Source: Anaerolineae bacterium CG2_30_64_16
GTDB lineage: Bacteria > Chloroflexota > Anaerolineae > CG2-30-64-16
Direction of reading: 5' to 3'
DNA length: 6,197 nt
Assembly (NCBI GenBank): GCA_001871755.1
Contig: MNXL01000080.1
Span: 1 to 6,197 of the forward strand
Part shown: positions 1 to 4,100 of the stretch, one piece after another
Layout: each line of letters opens with the position of its first letter
Numbering within the stretch: the stretch's first letter is position 1
Notes under the pieces: model-generated
Seen by the model: the letters and a program-made list of their open reading frames with translations, nothing else
Told to the model about the DNA's origin: nothing
Databases searched by the model: none
Made by a program: the position numbers and the translations under genes

Positions 1-2
1 TG

Positions 3-557
3 CTGGCCGCGGTGGCGGCCATCGCGCAGGCGCGTTACAGAGACGCCGAAGACGCCTTGCGCCAGATCGCCCATCACCAGGAGCGGGTCCCGACCAGCAC
101 CCGGTTCGGCAGCGCCCGCTCGTTGCTCGCCCACCTCTACCTGCGCCAGGGCCAGGTCGGGGATGCGGCTACTGAGTTCGCAACCCTGTTGGCCGAGTGC
201 GAGCGACAGGGGATACCGGGCCGCGTCCTCCTGGAGGGCGCCGCGGTCGTGCCGCTGTTGCGCCTGGCGGTCGAGCGCAACATCCGGCCGGCCCTGGCCA
301 GGCGATTGCTGAGCGCGCTGGGGCTCGGGGATGAACCTTCACCGCTCAGCGTGCCGGACACGGGTGCCACCCTCACCCCGCGTGAGGTCGAGATCCTGCG
401 GCTGCTCGCGACCGGCGCCAGCAACCGGCAGATCGCCGAGCAACTCGTCGTCACCGAGCACACCGTCAAGAGCCACGTCAGCCACATCCTCCGCAAACTG
501 AACGTACCCTCGCGTGCTCAGGCCATTGCGCTCACGTCGCAATCCCACATCCAGTAG
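3..557 (+). CDS. LuxR-family (MalT-like) transcriptional regulator, C-terminal fragment
   Basis: This is the 3' end of a DNA-binding transcription activator. The frame is open from base 3, so the gene starts outside the window; the GTG at 12 is an internal valine codon. Counting from that codon, residues 1-70 are Ala/Leu/Arg-rich helices (RYRDAEDALRQIA, then LLAHLYLRQGQVGDAATEF) like the TPR/ARATH helical repeats of MalT-type regulators. A linker with PSPLSVPDTGA follows. Residues 121-176 are a classic LuxR helix-turn-helix: LTPREVEILRLLATGASNRQ, then IAEQLVVTEHTVKSHVSHIL and RKLNVPSRAQAIA. The conserved PRE, the SNRQIA turn, the TVKSHV recognition helix and the KL.V.SR.QA ending are all present. 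Family knowledge: MalT-like proteins are usually about 900 residues, with an N-terminal ATPase that senses a ligand. Neither the ATPase nor the effector is visible here. A shorter LuxR protein without an ATPase domain is possible. It ends at TAG (555-557), with no clear terminator after it. Confidence 0.93.
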   Translation: MAAVAAIAQARYRDAEDALRQIAHHQERVPTSTRFGSARSLLAHLYLRQGQVGDAATEFATLLAECERQGIPGRVLLEGAAVVPLLRLAVERNIRPALARRLLSALGLGDEPSPLSVPDTGATLTPREVEILRLLATGASNRQIAEQLVVTEHTVKSHVSHILRKLNVPSRAQAIALTSQSHIQ

Positions 558-599
558 GCGTTTGAAGTCGGCGCGTTACTACTCAGCCTTCGTGGCGAT

Positions 600-630
600 G
601 TCATTCCCGCAAGCCCTTAGCGGGAATCCA
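600..630 (+). repeat. REP-like palindrome, unit 1
   Basis: A 31-bp unit beginning GTCATTCCCGC and ending GCGGGAATCCA. ATTCCCGC (603-610) and GCGGGAAT (620-627) form a perfect 8-bp stem with a 9-nt loop. This GTCATTCCCGC...GCGGGAATCCA form resembles short dispersed repeats seen in many bacterial genomes, and the ATTCCC-N-GGGAAT core resembles the Neisseria dRS3 repeat. That likeness is from memory, not a search. Confidence 0.75.
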
Positions 631-651
631 ACGGCGTTGCCAGCGGGAACT

Positions 652-682
652 TGGATGCCCGATAGAAGCATTCGGGCATGAC
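652..682 (-). repeat. REP-like palindrome, unit 2 (inverted relative to unit 1)
   Basis: Read on the minus strand this is a 31-bp unit starting GTCATGCCCGA and ending TCGGGCATCCA. It is the same length as unit 1 and matches it at 23 of 31 positions. ATGCCCGA (655-662) pairs with TCGGGCAT (672-679) over a 9-nt loop. Two of the eight differences from unit 1 are paired changes (T-A to G-C, and C-G to A-T) that keep the stem intact. It sits 21 bp from unit 1 in opposite orientation, like the paired units of a BIME. Confidence 0.72.
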
Positions 683-715
683 GGCTGAGTAGACGTCAGC
701 ACTTTGGTTTTCTGG

Positions 716-743
716 TTGACAAGTAAAGTATCCTCTCGATAAT
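716..743 (+). promoter_or_regulatory. candidate sigma70-type promoter at the left edge of the 92-bp element
   Basis: A perfect TTGACA (716-721) is followed after 16 bp by GATAAT (738-743), five of six matches to TATAAT. It points towards the RHS gene, but its start point near 750 would give a leader of about 370 nt running through the nested hairpins and units 3-4. The -10 hexamer lies inside the repeat element, so the element may carry part of a promoter. Chance matches cannot be excluded. Confidence 0.35.
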
Positions 744-819
744 TCGGGGTAGGGGCATGGCCTTGCGCCTGCCCACCGGGGCGACCGCGAGGGTGCGCCC
801 CTACAAATTGAGAAGATAC
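728..819. repeat. 92-bp nested inverted-repeat element between the two REP pairs
   Basis: Outer arms GTATCCTCTC (728-737) and GAGAAGATAC (810-819) are inverted repeats with one mismatch. Inside them, GTAGGGGC (749-756) and GCCCCTAC (797-804) are perfect inverted repeats. The core holds two further hairpins. In one, GGGCA-T-GGC (753-761) pairs with GCCTGCCC (767-774), with T758 bulged. In the other, GGGGCG plus ACC (778-786) pairs with GGT plus CGCCCC (792-801), with one bulged G. The whole folds as a cloverleaf-like structure. It has no coding capacity. The terminal inverted repeats and small size fit a non-autonomous MITE-like element; no transposase is present in the window. Confidence 0.65.
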
Positions 820-840
820 TAAGTAAACTGGATAGGCCTC

Positions 841-866
841 GTCGCACCCGCGCAAGCGGGTGTCCA
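841..866 (+). repeat. REP-like palindrome, unit 3
   Basis: A shorter relative of unit 1: GTCGCACCCGC, then GCAA, then GCGGGTGTCCA. CACCCGC (845-851) and GCGGGTG (856-862) form a perfect 7-bp stem closed by a GCAA loop, a GNRA-type tetraloop that is very stable in RNA. Relative to unit 1 the stem again shows paired changes (T-A to C-G, and T-A to A-T). Confidence 0.7.
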
Positions 867-877
867 GGGGCCACACC

Positions 878-921
878 TGGATTCTGCCCTCGCTAGCGAG
901 GGGCGCTTGCGCGGGAATGAC
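878..921 (-). repeat. REP-like palindrome, unit 4 (inverted), with an inserted 16-bp palindrome
   Basis: Read on the minus strand it begins GTCATTCCCGCGCAAGCG and ends AATCCA, like the other units, but it is 44 bp long. Its middle carries a perfect 16-bp palindrome CCCTCGCTAGCGAGGG (887-902). The ends pair through ATTC/GAAT, and the GCAA loop seen in unit 3 is repeated next to it. It faces unit 3 across 11 bp, and the flanking CCAGG (864-868) and CCTGG (876-880) are themselves an inverted repeat. Confidence 0.65.
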
Positions 922-1008
922 GGGCTGCCGGAATAGTCGCTCAAAGCAGCCGTTCAGTCAGGCCAGGCGGGACCGGGTCTTTCATCTGTCCAGTTGATCA
1001 TACGCCGT

Positions 1009-1037
1009 TTGACAGGCAGCGCACAGCGCGCCATGAA
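1009..1037 (+). promoter_or_regulatory. weak candidate promoter for the RHS gene
   Basis: TTGACA (1009-1014) is a perfect -35 hexamer at a sensible distance from the start codon at 1124. The best -10 at 17-bp spacing is CATGAA (1032-1037), only three of six matches, so support rests almost wholly on the -35. Confidence 0.22.
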
Positions 1038-1040
1038 AAG

Positions 1041-1064
1041 GTGGCTCGGTCGGAGACCGGCCAC
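1041..1064 (+). promoter_or_regulatory. strong hairpin in the leader of the RHS gene
   Basis: GTGGC-T-CGGTC (1041-1051), loop GGA (1052-1054), then GACCGGCCAC (1055-1064) form a ten-pair GC-rich stem with a single bulged T. No T-run follows, so it is not a standard intrinsic terminator. It lies 60 bp before the start codon and could be an operator dyad or a structured 5' UTR element. Confidence 0.5.
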
Positions 1065-1110
1065 AGCATGCGGCGAACAGCTATTCTCAGGTTAGGGTCG
1101 ACAGATCCCC

Positions 1111-1117
1111 AAGGAGG
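1111..1117 (+). promoter_or_regulatory. ribosome binding site of the RHS gene
   Basis: AAGGAGG is a near-full Shine-Dalgarno sequence 6 nt before the ATG at 1124 and 9 nt before the in-frame ATG at 1127. Either start is possible, giving MMARVV or MARVV. The signal peptide immediately after confirms this start region. Confidence 0.88.
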
Positions 1118-1123
1118 TGCACG

Positions 1124-4100
1124 ATGATGGCCAGAGTCGTTCGTTTACCAGTTTGTCGGCTGGTTCTTCTGGGCCTGCTGCTGGTGGGCGGGGGTCAACC
1201 GGCCGCGCCGACCGTCTCGGCGTTGGCCCTCCAACCAGCCTCAATGCGCACCGGTTCCGCCGCTATCGATTCAGCCCTGACGCAGCCCGGAACTGCGACG
1301 AAAGCGGCCGATGTCCAGGAACCTATCGCCATTGACCCGAGTTCCTTCAACCAGTTCCAGCCGGCCGGTACGGCCGACAGCGCTGGCAACCTCTACGCCG
1401 TGTGGTTGGATGGCCGCGAGGGGAACAACTTCTACCTCCGCTTCGCCTACCGGCCCGCGGACGGCGACTGGGGCCCCAGCGAGTGGCTCGATCGCACCGG
1501 CGCCGGAGGCCAGGGCGCACCGAGAATCGCCGTGGATGGGGCGGGGAATGCCTATGCTGTCTGGGTGGATGAGCGCAGCGGTCAGGAACAGATCTACAGC
1601 GCCTATCGTCCCGCCGGTGGCCTTTGGGGAATCAGCCAGCCCATCAGCACGCCGACGCCCCAGAGTCAGGGTGATCTAGCCCTGGCCGTCAACCGGCGAG
1701 GAGAAGCGGCGGTGGTGTGGGCGCAATGGGTCCCCGGCAGCGGCGATATCGTGTTCGCCGCGATGCGGCCTGTGGGCGGCCCCTGGGGAGCCGCCGAACA
1801 GGTCAACATCAGCTCCGGAACCCTCTGGGCTGCAGATGTTGCCCTGGACAACTGGGGGCGGGCCTACGCCATCTGGGTTGACCGGATTGGTTGGCCCGGT
1901 GTGTCCCATGTCTACGCCGCCTCCCGACCAGCGGGCGGGGCATGGGGCGCCCCGGAGGCCGTCCGCGACAGCACGGTCGGAAATGCCTTCTCCTCGCGCG
2001 TCGCCGTGGACAGCGCAGGCAATGTCCACGCGGTGTGGCAGGATGACCGCGGTGGCTCGGGCAGCGACATCTACGCGGCTTACCGGCCGGCCGGCGGCCC
2101 CTGGAGCGCCAATGTGCGCGTCAACGACGTCGCCGGGAAGGCGTCGCAGCCGGCGCTGGGCCTGGATGGCGCCGGCAATATCGTTGCTGCCTGGGAGGAC
2201 TACCGACCTGGGGCGCAGGGGGTCTATACGGCCGTGCGTCCTCGGGGCAGCGGCTGGGGAACGAACGAGTTACTCATCCCCGCGCCGGCTGCAGCCGCCG
2301 GAAAGGTGCGACCCGCGCCAGGTGGCATCCTTGACCCCACCCAGACCACCTGGAGCGCCGGTTTCAACCTGGGCGGCAACGGGAATTTCTTTGACTACAG
2401 CTACTACTACCAGGCGCCCAATGACCCGAACGACCCGAACTCGCCCTACAACGTCTATCAGGGCGGATTGCCCGGCGCTGGGGCCAGCGGCGACTGCCAC
2501 CGGACGGCCACGACCGCGCAGGCCGCAGCTCAGAGCCCGGCGCAGGGCGGGGGAGGAGACCCCTGCCATGGAGGCAACGCCGGTGAGGAGCCTCCCCTCA
2601 ATGCAGATCCTGCTTCGGTGTTTAGTATACAGACGATGGCCGAGATTCTGCAAGAGGTGGCTGCGATCGAAGCATGGGTTGATGAACACGTCCCCAGCTT
2701 TTTCCCCAGCCTGCCCTCCGCGCCCGAGTTTTGGCTGCCGGACTCGGATATCCCCCAGCCCACCCAACCGTCTGCGAATCTGCCCCCGGGGTCTGACCAG
2801 ACACCTTTTTACCCCGTCGGCGAGTACTACGACGTTGACTATGACCTCTCCTTTATCAGGCCTCCCGAAGAGACTGCGAACGCGCCATCTTCCAGCAACG
2901 ATTCCTCATCATCAGCCCTGGACAGCGAGCCGACGTCTCCGGCGTTCAATCGCGTGACTCAAACAGATGTTCCCACGGACGTGCGTTCGGCAGATGACCC
3001 GAATCTCCACACACAGCCCCAGATCAGCGCCCCAGAAGGACCCACGACCGCGGAATTGGCAGAGTTCTTCATCCGGTGGACTTTCTCGTCGCCCGAACCC
3101 AGATGGGAACCACCGGACGCCGTCACCATGGACTTGCCAGACATCGCTGACCCTGTCCTCCCACACTCCGGCGAGTTCGTCCATACGGAGACACCACTGC
3201 GCATCCCCGGCCGGGGATTGGACTACTCGCTCGATCTGACCTACCGCTCGCAACTGGTTTACGACGGCCCGGTGGGTTGGGGTTGGACGCACAACTACGA
3301 CCAGCACATCCGCCCCATTGGGGGCGGCTCGCTGGCCCGGCAGGTGAGCGGCGGTCTCACCGACATCTTCAGCTTCGACGGCGCCAACTTCGCCCCGGCC
3401 ACCGGTCGTTTTACCACCATCGTCAGCAACACAACTGGCATCACCCTCACGGAGCGCGGGGGCATGGTCGAGACCTATTTCCCGCTGGACGATGCCCCCG
3501 CACCCGGCGCGCTGCGTAGCATCGCCGACCGCAACGGCAACACACTCACTTTCGTCTATGATGGCCAGGGCCGCTTGCAGACCGTGATCGACACGCTGGG
3601 GCGAGTGGTCGCCTACAGCTACGCTTCGGCTACGCTCAGCACAGGCGACGCCAACGGCCGCCTCACCGCGGTCACCGACTTCAGCGGCCGCCAGGTGAAG
3701 CTGGCCTACAATGCATACGGCAACCTGGTGGGCATCACCACGCCCGCAGTCACCGGCACGCCCAGCGGCAACGACTTTCCGTCAGGCAAAATCACCCGCT
3801 TCGCCTACACCTCGGGCTTCGCCGACCAACGCCTTAACCACAACCTGACGACGATCATCTCGCCGGACGAGGTGGCCGATGGCTCCCTCGTCCCGCGTAC
3901 AGTCAATACCTATGGCACGTCCGGCCTCGACTTCGACCGCGTCGTGGAGCAGTCCTGGGGCGGTGGCCGGAGCAACGCCAGCGGCGTGCCGGCGGGAGGC
4001 GTGGTGACCCTGGCCTACTCCACAGCCATCACGCCTGACGACCCGCCCGGCGCGGTCAGCAAGACCACCATCACCGACCGGGGCGGCAACGTCATCGAAC

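Larger units (their letters stand above)
558..1123. other. 566-bp intergenic region rich in palindromic repeats
   Basis: I see no believable protein gene here. Short open frames on the minus strand (about 601-876) are translations of the repeat palindromes and have no ribosome binding site. The stretch holds a REP-like block (600-921) followed by about 190 bp of ordinary-looking leader DNA. The leader carries a hairpin (1041-1064), a TTGACA hexamer (1009-1014) and the ribosome binding site of the RHS gene. Bases 558-599 after the regulator show no hairpin with a T-run, so its terminator is not evident; the first palindrome of the block may serve to end or stabilise the transcript. Confidence 0.8.

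Noticed and set aside
600..630. Unit 1 hairpin as the intrinsic terminator of the LuxR gene
   Set aside because: The stem is good, but no T-run follows and the same palindrome recurs in the block away from gene ends.
601..876. Small minus-strand open frames in the intergenic region
   Set aside because: They are translations of the REP-like palindromes and the 92-bp element, with no ribosome binding site.
600..921. A CRISPR array
   Set aside because: The four units alternate in orientation, differ in sequence and length, and have uneven gaps (21, 158 and 11 bp). There is no constant direct repeat with regular spacers and no cas gene.
1124..1200. Lipoprotein signal because of C11
   Set aside because: The cysteine lies before the hydrophobic core, not after it in a lipobox, so a normal Sec signal peptide fits better.
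1836..2957. A 373-codon open frame on the + strand overlapping the propeller and linker
   Set aside because: Composition is Arg/Pro/Ala/Thr-rich, typical of an out-of-frame reading of GC-rich DNA. The main frame has clear domains across the same stretch.
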